Of a DNA stretch of 64,000 nucleotides, positions 1 through 7,241 are shown piece by piece; the stretch's first letter is position 1, and every line of letters starts with the position of its first letter. The notes below the pieces were generated by a model. It was not told the DNA's origin. It saw only the letters and a program-made list of their open reading frames with translations, and searched no databases. The stretch comes from Sphingobacterium sp. R2 (GTDB lineage: Bacteria > Bacteroidota > Bacteroidia > Sphingobacteriales > Sphingobacteriaceae), in the NCBI RefSeq assembly GCF_040760075.1, contig NZ_CP142884.1:4092001-4156000 (forward strand), written 5' to 3'. The translations under genes and the position numbers were made by a program.

Positions 1-346
1 CATTCCGACGTCCTTTTATGGTTACCTCCATTAATGTCTGTTCGGTAGACGTCAGCTGAAAAATAAAATGAGGTGTATTTTCTTTTTGAATTTCGATTTC
101 TTTAATTAGTTCGGCATAGGCCATATGCTTGATATGAACCCTATCCACACCCGCAGATAATCCTTTGAATTCAAACGAACCATCCAATTGTGTTTTGGTC
201 GATAGCCCACGCTGTTCCAAGAACACTGTTGCACCGGCAATAGCTTCACCAGTTTGACCATCCAATACCTTACCTTTGATTTTGGTCGCATAAGCAGCGC
301 TGACCGAAATACTGGAGGCAAGTAATACCGTTAAAAAGTTTTTCAT
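1..346 (-). CDS. TonB-dependent receptor, N-terminal part (cut by window edge)
   Basis: The reverse strand reads from an ATG at 346 to the window edge without a stop, giving about 115 residues. Residues 1-21 form a signal peptide (start MKNFLTVLLASSISVSAAYA). The next 80 or so residues match the carboxypeptidase-regulatory-like beta-sandwich (CarboxypepD_reg), with KIKGKVLDGQTGEAIAGA as its signature start and a G-T-V-F-L strand after it. In Bacteroidota this domain precedes the plug of SusC/FecA-type outer-membrane receptors, and the last residues (LMEVTIKGRR) look like the lead-in to a plug. The rest of the gene lies outside the window, so the substrate is unknown. A non-receptor protein with the same domain cannot be excluded. 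A weak promoter-like CATCTTTG lies at 381-388 on the same strand. Confidence 0.75.
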   Translation of the reverse strand, partial: MKNFLTVLLASSISVSAAYATKIKGKVLDGQTGEAIAGATVFLEQRGLSTKTQLDGSFEFKGLSAGVDRVHIKHMAYAELIKEIEIQKENTPHFIFQLTSTEQTLMEVTIKGRRN

Positions 347-552
347 TTTGCTTAGATTATTATGAATCTTTGATTGTTGTTGCAAAGATGGCAGCCAATT
401 TTAATCACACAAAATATCGAGCGTTACAACAAGGAAACAAGGTAGAAAGTGGGCTATACAGCGAGGAAACAGACACTACTAAACAACTAATAAACAGTAG
501 TTTAAACGCAATTTAAGCGCCATTAACATTCTATTACCCCTGTGTTAAAAAA

Positions 553-2175
553 TTATGAAATCCCAATAAGATAGCCCGCGAGGTCCTCCCCTTGTTCCAG
601 TCTTAATTTTTTTCGCAATCGATGTCTGGCAACACGAAGGCTATCTTGTGATATGCCCAACAAGACGGCAATATCGATATTATTCAAATTTATTTTAAGC
701 AATGCGATTAACCGCATATCCGCTGCCGTCAAATCTGGAAATCGTTGAATAAGTTTTTCAAAAAAGCTGTGATGCACCTTTTCGAAAGTTCCCATAAACT
801 CTTTCCAATGGATGCCCTGCGTAATATTTTCATTGATTTGCAACACCAACTTCTGCATTTGTCGTTTTTGATCCCGGCGTTCGTCCTTAACCATTCCTTT
901 TAATTCATCACGAAGTTCTTCCAAAAATTGATTATTACGGATTAAATTTAAGGTATGGGATGTCAATTCCTTTTGCTTGAGCGACAGTTCTTGCTTGAGC
1001 TGTTTATCTTCAAGCAACTGGTTTTTAAGTGCAATTTCGGTCAACTCGCGTTCAGCTTCCTGTTTTCGGGATTCGGCGATCTGATTTTTGATCTTAATTT
1101 TCTGGCGGCTATGCAATACATAAGATAATACAATTAACAAAATTAGAACCACGATTGTTCCCCACAGCATGATTAAGTTGATTCTTTTTGTTACCTGCAA
1201 TTTTTCAATCTCCTCAGCTTTTTGATTTATATCGTAGAGCGCCTGAAAAAAAGCGGTATGTCGAGCACCATCTACGCTATATAGTTCAAGCACCAACTTC
1301 CGGCTCTTTTCGGCATAAAAATATGCGCTATCCATTTGGCCACGCAAGGCGTAGGTCCTACTCAAATCTTTTGTCGTAGCAGCCATTTGATACACATCAC
1401 CCAAATTTTCCGCCATCTGATAAGCCAATCGTGTCAGTTTGATACTTTCTGGATATTTATTGGTCTTTCTAAAAATATCGCCCATATTATTGATGACCAC
1501 AATTTTTCCATAATTGTCTTTTGTTTCCGTATAGAGGGTACTTGCTTTTTCAAAATGAAAAAAAGCGCTGTCATACCTGGCAAGATCTTCATAAATACTG
1601 CCCAGATTTTCATGGATCTTGGCTTCTCCATTTTTATTACCCACACTGCTATAAATGGACAAAGCAAGATGCTGGTAGAAAAAGGCGGAGTCGTAGTTCG
1701 CTTCCTTTTCAAATAAATGACCTATATTCCCTAATATGCCTGCCGCTCCATTTTTATCCCCTTCTGTTCGAAAAGTATGTAGTGCTTTGTTAAAATAAAC
1801 TTTCGCTACATCATGTTGTTTGTTGAAAATATTGAGCTCCCCGATATCACTCCAATTCGAAGCAAGATGCTGTTTTGAATTTAATTGCGTGTAGATTCGA
1901 TCGGCTTGAAAATAGTAGTCCTGCGCCTGTCCATAATGTCCCTGATTAACACATAACCATCCAATCGCCTGTAAACAATTGCCTTGTAACAATAAGTCTT
2001 TATCCGTAACAGCTTTTGCATAACGTTTTTTGACGAGCATAATTGCAGAATCAGGATGGTTTTGACTTAATCCTCTAATATCCTTAAAGGATTCAACCTG
2101 CGCAGTACCCGGGTGCCACAAAAAAAGCTGTATAAAACAAAGTAGAAACAAAACAATTTTATCAGAAATCCTCAT
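553..2175 (-). CDS. TPR sensor protein with membrane helix and C-terminal HTH domain
   Basis: A 540-residue protein with a signal peptide (about 1-25), a run of tetratricopeptide repeats (about 55-300), one transmembrane helix (about 333-353), a charged coiled coil (about 355-450) and a C-terminal LuxR/GerE-like helix-turn-helix (about 475-540; LTAADMRLIALL and ISQDSLRVARHRLRKKL). This architecture is common in Bacteroidota. It is thought to couple a periplasmic TPR sensor directly to cytoplasmic DNA binding without a phosphorelay. The ligand and target genes are unknown. It lies upstream of the receptor gene at 1-346 on the same strand, separated by 206 bases, so it could control that receptor, but this is only inference. 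The family call is sure; the role is not. Confidence 0.85.
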   Translation of the reverse strand: MRISDKIVLFLLCFIQLFLWHPGTAQVESFKDIRGLSQNHPDSAIMLVKKRYAKAVTDKDLLLQGNCLQAIGWLCVNQGHYGQAQDYYFQADRIYTQLNSKQHLASNWSDIGELNIFNKQHDVAKVYFNKALHTFRTEGDKNGAAGILGNIGHLFEKEANYDSAFFYQHLALSIYSSVGNKNGEAKIHENLGSIYEDLARYDSAFFHFEKASTLYTETKDNYGKIVVINNMGDIFRKTNKYPESIKLTRLAYQMAENLGDVYQMAATTKDLSRTYALRGQMDSAYFYAEKSRKLVLELYSVDGARHTAFFQALYDINQKAEEIEKLQVTKRINLIMLWGTIVVLILLIVLSYVLHSRQKIKIKNQIAESRKQEAERELTEIALKNQLLEDKQLKQELSLKQKELTSHTLNLIRNNQFLEELRDELKGMVKDERRDQKRQMQKLVLQINENITQGIHWKEFMGTFEKVHHSFFEKLIQRFPDLTAADMRLIALLKINLNNIDIAVLLGISQDSLRVARHRLRKKLRLEQGEDLAGYLIGIS

Positions 2176-2198
2176 ATTTAACGTAAATAATCGAATTG

Positions 2199-2226
2199 CA
2201 AATGTACATGAAACATGTTAACACAA
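2199..2226 (-). promoter_or_regulatory. Putative promoter of the TPR/HTH gene with a small palindrome
   Basis: On the minus strand TACATTTG (2206 to 2199) fits the Bacteroidota -7 element TAnnTTTG, with a TTG 17 bases upstream (2226 to 2224). The spacer contains the inverted repeat ACATG-AAA-CATGT at 2206-2218, which overlaps the -7 element by one base. An operator is possible. Confidence 0.45.
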
Positions 2227-2309
2227 TATTAAATCACATAAAGCAATACGCGTTTTAACATAAGCAAGGCTATGTTATTTTTATTCGACAAGCTCAACGA
2301 TATACTATT

Positions 2310-2352
2310 AAAAAAGCCCTTTTGTTGACGATACACATCAATAAAAGGGCTT
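2310..2352 (-). terminator. Rho-independent terminator after the arginase gene
   Basis: Ten-base arms AAGCCCTTTT (2314-2323) and AAAAGGGCTT (2343-2352) pair, with extra inner TTGA/TCAA pairing. Read on the minus strand the hairpin is followed by a run of T. It lies 25 bases beyond the arginase stop. Confidence 0.8.
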
Positions 2353-2376
2353 GAAAATAGACAATCCCAAAACCGG

Positions 2377-3342
2377 TTAATTACCCGATTTCAATTCAAT
2401 GAGCGGCGTGATCCGTTCTAATATATCAAATGCCACCTCTGCCATTTTATTACCTTTGTTGTCCAATAACGGATTAACTTCAACAATTTCAAAACAAATC
2501 ACCTTTCCAGATCGGATGATCTCTTCTAAAATCAACACAATCTCCCTTGGCAAAAACCCCTTAGGTACTGGTGTTCCCGTGCCATCCGAGATCAATTCAC
2601 TATCCATACTATCCACATCAAAAGAGATATATACCATATCACATGCTTCCAGGATTTCCAATGCTTCAGCCACACAGTCGGTTATTCCCCGCTGTCTCGT
2701 ATCTTCCACACGATAGTTCTTAATGCCAAGTCGTTCAATGAGCAGATCTTCCGGTTCTTCCGTATCCCTCACACCAAAATAAATTAAATGACTGGACTGT
2801 ATTTTACCTACCGGGCCAGCTATTCGTTTTAATTTATTCCAAAATTCTTGTGTCGATTCGTCTATTTCATTGATTTTGCATGGCAAATTATCCTCATTCA
2901 ACATCGCCGCTAAAGGCATTCCATGCATATTGCCTGAGGGTGTTGTATAGGGAGAATGAATATCGGCATGGGCATCTACCCAGACCACGCCAAGTTGTTT
3001 ATCAGGATAAGCGGACTTTATACCACTAATGGTCCCCATTGCAGAGGAATGATCCCCTGAAAACACCAATGGAAAATTGCCGCAAGATAAGCTATCTTCG
3101 ACGGTGGAAGCTACTTGTTTGCATTGTTCATAAATCTGCTGAATATGTTTTGCAAAAGGATGATGATCATTTTGATAAATGGAGCTATTTCGAGTGGGCA
3201 CATCAACAAATGGATAGTTAATGAAATACTGACTTCCTTTATTAATTGCAGCTATCTCGATGGCGTCGATGCCCAGATCTGACCCCCTAGTCCCTGCTCC
3301 GATATCCGACCTGTTTTTGATCAATTCAATCATTCTCTCCAT
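2377..3342 (-). CDS. rocF: Arginase
   Basis: A 321-residue ureohydrolase that hydrolyses arginine to ornithine and urea using a binuclear manganese site. The metal-binding motifs are visible in order: GDHSS (about residues 95-99), DAHADIH (about 123-129) and SFDVDSMD (about 239-246). Length fits the family. It starts 3 bases after the rocD stop, so the two are surely co-transcribed, and a terminator follows. The partner makes arginase the best choice over agmatinase or formimidoglutamase: the ornithine produced is the substrate of the upstream gene. The stretch after the third motif reads SDGTGTP rather than the commoner DPxxxPATGTP, so exact substrate preference is less certain than the fold. 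Confidence 0.85.
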   Translation of the reverse strand: MERMIELIKNRSDIGAGTRGSDLGIDAIEIAAINKGSQYFINYPFVDVPTRNSSIYQNDHHPFAKHIQQIYEQCKQVASTVEDSLSCGNFPLVFSGDHSSAMGTISGIKSAYPDKQLGVVWVDAHADIHSPYTTPSGNMHGMPLAAMLNEDNLPCKINEIDESTQEFWNKLKRIAGPVGKIQSSHLIYFGVRDTEEPEDLLIERLGIKNYRVEDTRQRGITDCVAEALEILEACDMVYISFDVDSMDSELISDGTGTPVPKGFLPREIVLILEEIIRSGKVICFEIVEVNPLLDNKGNKMAEVAFDILERITPLIELKSGN

Positions 3343-3345
3343 ACA

Positions 3346-4605
3346 CTATTTAAAATTAGTCAACGATCGCTCAATGATTTCTAGGCAAGTCTCCACCTGC
3401 TCTTTTGTAATAACCAAAGGCGGAGCCAACCGAATTTTGTTACCATGTGTAGGCTTCGCTAAAAGTCCATTTTCTTTAAATTTGAGACAGATATTCCAGG
3501 CCAAATCACTTTCTTCATCCGCATCAATTACAATGGCTGTCAAGAGCCCCTTCCCGCGCACTTCTGTAATTAACGTACACTTGGCAGCAATCCGACGCAA
3601 TCCATCCAAAAACAATGTCCCCATCTTAAACGCCCGTTGCGTCAAATTTTCATCCCGCACAACATTTAGCGCTTCCATAGCTACTGCACAGGCTAATGGA
3701 TTCCCGCCATAGGTAGAACCATGTTCGCCCGGTTTAATACACAACATAATGGAATCATTTGCCAACACTGCCGATACCGGAAATACACCGCCAGATAAAG
3801 CTTTGCCCAAAATCAAAACATCTGGTTTACTATCGCTATGCTCATCTTCAATATTATAGGACGCCAACATACTTCCTGTCCGAGCAATACCCGTTTGAAT
3901 TTCGTCTGCAATAAACAAGACGTTGTATGCTGTACATAATTTTCTAACTCGCTTTAGATAATCCTCATCCGGAACGACAATACCCGCTTCGCCCTGAATC
4001 GGCTCAACAATAAAACCGGCAATATTTTTATCTGCTTTAAATAACTGTTCTAGCGCATCAACATCGTTATACGGAACGAGTACTATGCCTTCTAAAAAGG
4101 GGCCAAATTCATGTGTTGCTGTATTATCATTCGATGCGGATATAACAGAGATTGTCCTGCCATGAAAATTATCCTTGGCAAAGACAATTTTCGCTTGATT
4201 AGGTACTATACCTTTTACTTGGTAAGCCCATTTACGGCAAAGCTTCATTGCTGTTTCTACCGCTTCTACTCCCGAATTCATCACTAATGCCTTATCGAAT
4301 CCGAATAGTTGACAGAGCATTTCCTCAAAATCACCCAATTTATTATTATAGAATGCTCTGGAAGTGAGTGTCAATTGCTCAGCCTGTTCTTTTAAGGCAT
4401 GAATTATTCTTGGATGACAGTGTCCCTGATTGACTGCAGAATATGCGGAAAGGAAATCAAAATAGGCCCTTCCATCCACATCCCACACCAAGACGCCTTC
4501 AGCGCGCTCCAATACGACTGGAAGAGGATGATAATTGTGCGCTCCGTATTTTTCTTCTTTGGCAATGAATAAATCGCCCTTACCGTGTTTAACAACTGTA
4601 CTCAT
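3346..4605 (-). CDS. rocD: Ornithine--oxo-acid aminotransferase
   Basis: A 419-residue class-III PLP-dependent aminotransferase that converts ornithine and 2-oxoglutarate to glutamate semialdehyde and glutamate. Visible signatures are the EPIQGEAGIVVP segment, the ADEIQTG stretch that positions the cofactor, and the PLP-binding lysine in LGKALSGGVFPVSA (about residue 267). The end (RLAPPLVITKEQ) is typical of the family. It is first in a two-gene operon with arginase and divergent from an Lrp-type regulator 119 bases away, a layout that suggests control by arginine or ornithine. N-acetylornithine aminotransferase is the main alternative, but the arginase partner argues for the catabolic enzyme. 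Confidence 0.92.
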   Translation of the reverse strand: MSTVVKHGKGDLFIAKEEKYGAHNYHPLPVVLERAEGVLVWDVDGRAYFDFLSAYSAVNQGHCHPRIIHALKEQAEQLTLTSRAFYNNKLGDFEEMLCQLFGFDKALVMNSGVEAVETAMKLCRKWAYQVKGIVPNQAKIVFAKDNFHGRTISVISASNDNTATHEFGPFLEGIVLVPYNDVDALEQLFKADKNIAGFIVEPIQGEAGIVVPDEDYLKRVRKLCTAYNVLFIADEIQTGIARTGSMLASYNIEDEHSDSKPDVLILGKALSGGVFPVSAVLANDSIMLCIKPGEHGSTYGGNPLACAVAMEALNVVRDENLTQRAFKMGTLFLDGLRRIAAKCTLITEVRGKGLLTAIVIDADEESDLAWNICLKFKENGLLAKPTHGNKIRLAPPLVITKEQVETCLEIIERSLTNFK

Positions 4606-4628
4606 AATTCAGATTTTTTAAATAAAAA

Positions 4629-4702
4629 CAAATATACAAATTCACTATTTTATTATTAAAAAAAATAAATTTTACACTAAATTAGCGCTAAAATAGTAAA
4701 AT
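4629..4702. promoter_or_regulatory. Divergent control region of rocD and the Lrp gene
   Basis: TATATTTG on the minus strand (4636 to 4629) is a good -7 element for rocD. On the Lrp side, TTAGCGCTAA (4682-4691) is a perfect 10-base palindrome. It lies inside a longer imperfect one whose arms are ATTTTACACTA (4669-4679) and TAGTAAAAT (4694-4702). This is a reasonable binding site for the adjacent Lrp/AsnC protein, by inference. Confidence 0.45.
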
Positions 4703-4724
4703 CACCTTTTAAACGGATAAAAAA

Positions 4725-5177
4725 ATGAATAGTATTGATGAATTCGACCGCCAGATTTTGAAATATTTAGAACAAGATGGACGAATGGCCTACTCTGCGA
4801 TAGCGACTGCTATGGGAGTTTCCAATACCATGATTCATCAACGAATCATCCGCTTGACGGAGCAAGGAATACTGGCCGGTATAAAGCCTGTATTAAATGA
4901 AAAAAAGCTAGGCTATGATTGGGGTGCTTTTACAGGGTTAAGTTTAGAAAAAGACCATGATTCGAGCCGAATTATTGAAGAACTTAAGAAAATACCAGAA
5001 GTTACAGAATGCTATTACATTACGGGCAATTACACGCTATATGTAAAAATTATTGCTAAGAACCACGAACATATGCGACAATTGCTGTATGAAAAAATTG
5101 ACAGCATTCCTGGGATTGCAAAAACGGATTCGATCATTGAATTAGGCTGTGCTTTCAAACGTAATATGATATTTTAA
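4725..5177 (+). CDS. Lrp/AsnC family transcriptional regulator
   Basis: A 150-residue protein with an N-terminal winged helix-turn-helix (DEFDRQILKYLEQDGRMAYS, then MGVSNTMIHQRIIRL, residues about 4-48). A C-terminal RAM/AsnC ligand-binding domain follows (about 65-145, with VTECYYITGNYTLYVKI). These proteins form octamers and respond to amino acids. Its position directly divergent from rocD-arginase, with a palindrome in between, suggests that it senses arginine or ornithine and controls that operon. The effector is inferred from context alone. A 34-base A-rich leader lies between the palindrome and the ATG, with no Shine-Dalgarno sequence. Confidence 0.92.
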   Translation: MNSIDEFDRQILKYLEQDGRMAYSAIATAMGVSNTMIHQRIIRLTEQGILAGIKPVLNEKKLGYDWGAFTGLSLEKDHDSSRIIEELKKIPEVTECYYITGNYTLYVKIIAKNHEHMRQLLYEKIDSIPGIAKTDSIIELGCAFKRNMIF

Positions 5178-5228
5178 TTACGAAGAGATAGCTACGGGAT
5201 CCTGAAGATAAATTTCAGGGTCTCCACA

Positions 5229-5414
5229 TTACCTACCAATATTCGCCAATTCTTCTTCAGTCCAGTAGATCAATTCTCGCAATACATATACATTTTCATA
5301 GCTTCCTAACCCATCAATGTATTCCCATAAATCACCTTCAACCTTTACTGGCCTTCCATGATGAATGAGGTCATATCCATTATCCAACCAATTTTGTACC
5401 TGCTCTTTATCCAT
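5229..5414 (-). CDS. Small acidic protein of unknown function
   Basis: A 61-residue reading frame that I do not recognise. The composition looks coding: it is acidic, with WLDNGYDLI, GDLWEYIDGL and YWTEEELANIG segments that would form helices, and it has no signal peptide or cysteine. It is convergent with the Lrp gene, 51 bases away, and divergent from the small gene at 5609. Being short and unrecognised, it might be a chance frame, but the protein-like amino acid use favours a real gene. Confidence 0.55.
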   Translation of the reverse strand: MDKEQVQNWLDNGYDLIHHGRPVKVEGDLWEYIDGLGSYENVYVLRELIYWTEEELANIGR

Positions 5415-5608
5415 CTTTATAAAAACTTATTGTTAGTAATCTCAACATGTCTCTATCAAATATAATGTATTTTACTATGGCTACCAAGTAAACTAAAATT
5501 TCAGTTTACTTTTTAAATACTCGCTTTCGCAACTCAACGAGTTGTCGGGTTAATTGACGAATTTCAAAAATAAAAAGGTATCTTCGTATAACATCATATA
5601 TAATTATT

Positions 5609-5851
5609 ATGGCAGATTTTTTTTATGTTGGACGCGAAGGTGAAGATGAATTACTCGAACTTGTAGCTGTATCGACCATCCAATCCCTTCTATATTTCCA
5701 GGATGCAGATCAAGAGGATTTTACGACGATAAAAACCGCTCTAGATCAAAATTTTATTGTCGAGGAAGATCTTATTACAGTGGCAGATACACTCCGATTG
5801 GATCAATCCATTGTTCGTTTTACTCCTGGAAAACCCAATTACAGAGATTGA
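5609..5851 (+). CDS. Small acidic protein of unknown function
   Basis: An 80-residue, strongly acidic protein (ADFFYVGREGEDELLELVAV at the N-terminus, DADQEDFTTIKTALDQNF in the middle). No signal peptide, membrane segment or known motif is visible. A TATCTTCG box at about 5579 is close to the TAnnTTTG promoter element, which supports transcription. The next gene begins 79 bases downstream on the same strand, so the two may share a transcript. I do not recognise a family. Confidence 0.6.
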   Translation: MADFFYVGREGEDELLELVAVSTIQSLLYFQDADQEDFTTIKTALDQNFIVEEDLITVADTLRLDQSIVRFTPGKPNYRD

Positions 5852-5930
5852 TACGGTGTCATCAGAGCAAATCACGCTGAGCAAGACAATTCATTCAACT
5901 TTATTATCAACGAAATAACGAACAGAAACA

Positions 5931-6587
5931 ATGAAGGTAGTTTTAATTGGTGGTTCAGGTGCTACAGGAAGGGCGCTTGTTCAATTGATGATGAAATATG
6001 ACAAAATTACAGAAATTGTTGTTTTATTACGGCGCATCTCTTTCGAGGAGCATACCAAATTAAAACAGGTCATCGTTGATTTTGATCATTTAACTGACTT
6101 TGAACAACACATTCAGGGCGATGTTGGTATTTCATGTCTTGGCACCACATTAAAGGATGCAGGAAGTAAAGAAGCACAATGGAAAATCGATCACGATCTT
6201 AATTTGCAATTCGCAGCATTGGCAAAGAAAAATGGTCTTTCTACCTTTATCTTGTTGTCGGCTGTACACGCTGATCCCACATCGAAATTTTTCTACAACC
6301 GCATGAAAGGGAGCCTTGAGCAAGATGTTAAGGCCCTTAATTTCAATAGACTTATTATAGTACAGCCAGGCGCACTGATCCGGCCGAATACCGATCGCCT
6401 TGGTGAAAAAGCTGCGATAACTGCGCTTCGTATCTTCAATAAGATAGGCTTGTTAAAAGCATACCAGGCGTTGTCTGTAGTGCAGGTTTCAAATGCCATG
6501 TTACAAGCGATCAACCACTATATGGAAGGCAATCATACGCTAACCGTAGAAGAAATTAAGGAATTAGCGACAGAAACCATTGGATAG
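5931..6587 (+). CDS. NAD(P)-binding oxidoreductase of the HTATIP2/TIP30-like SDR group
   Basis: A 218-residue atypical short-chain dehydrogenase. The Rossmann glycine motif is at the very start (VVLIGGSGATGRALV, residues about 3-17). SCLGTTLKDAGS follows the fourth strand. SAVHADPTSKFFYNRMKG supplies the Ser and Tyr-x3-Lys active-site arrangement (about 110-127). Proteins of this kind are widespread and mostly of unknown substrate; the eukaryotic relative TIP30 binds NADPH. It stands alone before the tRNA cluster, and the surroundings give no pathway clue. Confidence 0.75.
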   Translation: MKVVLIGGSGATGRALVQLMMKYDKITEIVVLLRRISFEEHTKLKQVIVDFDHLTDFEQHIQGDVGISCLGTTLKDAGSKEAQWKIDHDLNLQFAALAKKNGLSTFILLSAVHADPTSKFFYNRMKGSLEQDVKALNFNRLIIVQPGALIRPNTDRLGEKAAITALRIFNKIGLLKAYQALSVVQVSNAMLQAINHYMEGNHTLTVEEIKELATETIG

Positions 6588-6644
6588 TTAGAAGCCACTT
6601 TATTTCTGCTAACTGAAAAACTTGGATAAATTACAAATTGGTCT

Positions 6645-6680
6645 AAACAAAACAATCCCCAAGAATATCTTGGGGATTGT
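6645..6680 (-). terminator. Terminator of the tRNA-Thr operon
   Basis: A 12-base perfect stem, ACAATCCCCAAG (6652-6663) and CTTGGGGATTGT (6669-6680), has a 5-base loop. On the minus strand it is followed by GTTTTGTTTAG. It begins 3 bases beyond the last tRNA, so it ends the tRNA transcript. Confidence 0.8.
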
Positions 6681-6683
6681 CTG

Positions 6684-6756
<73 letters not shown>

Positions 6757-6789
6757 TTTCAATTGAATTTTAATGAGTGTCGCTCAAGG

Positions 6790-6862
<73 letters not shown>

Positions 6863-6898
6863 TTTTTAAAGAAGTTTCAATGCTTGTGGCATAAATAG

Positions 6899-6971
<73 letters not shown>

Positions 6972-7018
6972 GTTACTTCTTTTCAATCTTAATTACGGCT
7001 CACCGTTTTAAGATGTTG

Positions 7019-7049
7019 CAAATATCGAAACCCTACATCAAAATTGCAA
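7019..7049 (-). promoter_or_regulatory. Putative promoter of the tRNA-Thr operon
   Basis: On the minus strand TTG (7049 to 7047) is followed by 20 bases and then GATATTTG (7026 to 7019), one base off TAnnTTTG. The spacing matches the Bacteroidota housekeeping promoter. It lies 48 bases upstream of the first tRNA. Confidence 0.5.
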
Positions 7050-7241
7050 GTCAAAAACAAGAATTTTCTACAGCAGCAAGGCAAATATTTAAAAATCAAG
7101 CGCATTATTTTTAAGGACTGAAAATTTGTCATGATTCAACAAATAATATTGCCATTTTTTCCGAAATGTAGTTAAAAACCCAACTGGCACTTCAATTGTT
7201 ATAATCCAACATATCAACAAAACTTTAATTAAGACAATAAA

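Noticed and set aside
106..321. A 71-residue minus-strand frame with its own ATG
   Set aside because: It lies wholly inside the receptor N-terminus, which reads in another frame with a clean signal peptide and a recognised domain. The shorter frame makes no protein-like sense.
5198..5221. Weak hairpin CCTGAA/TTCAGG between the Lrp gene and the small minus-strand gene
   Set aside because: The stem is only six bases and no T-run follows on either strand.
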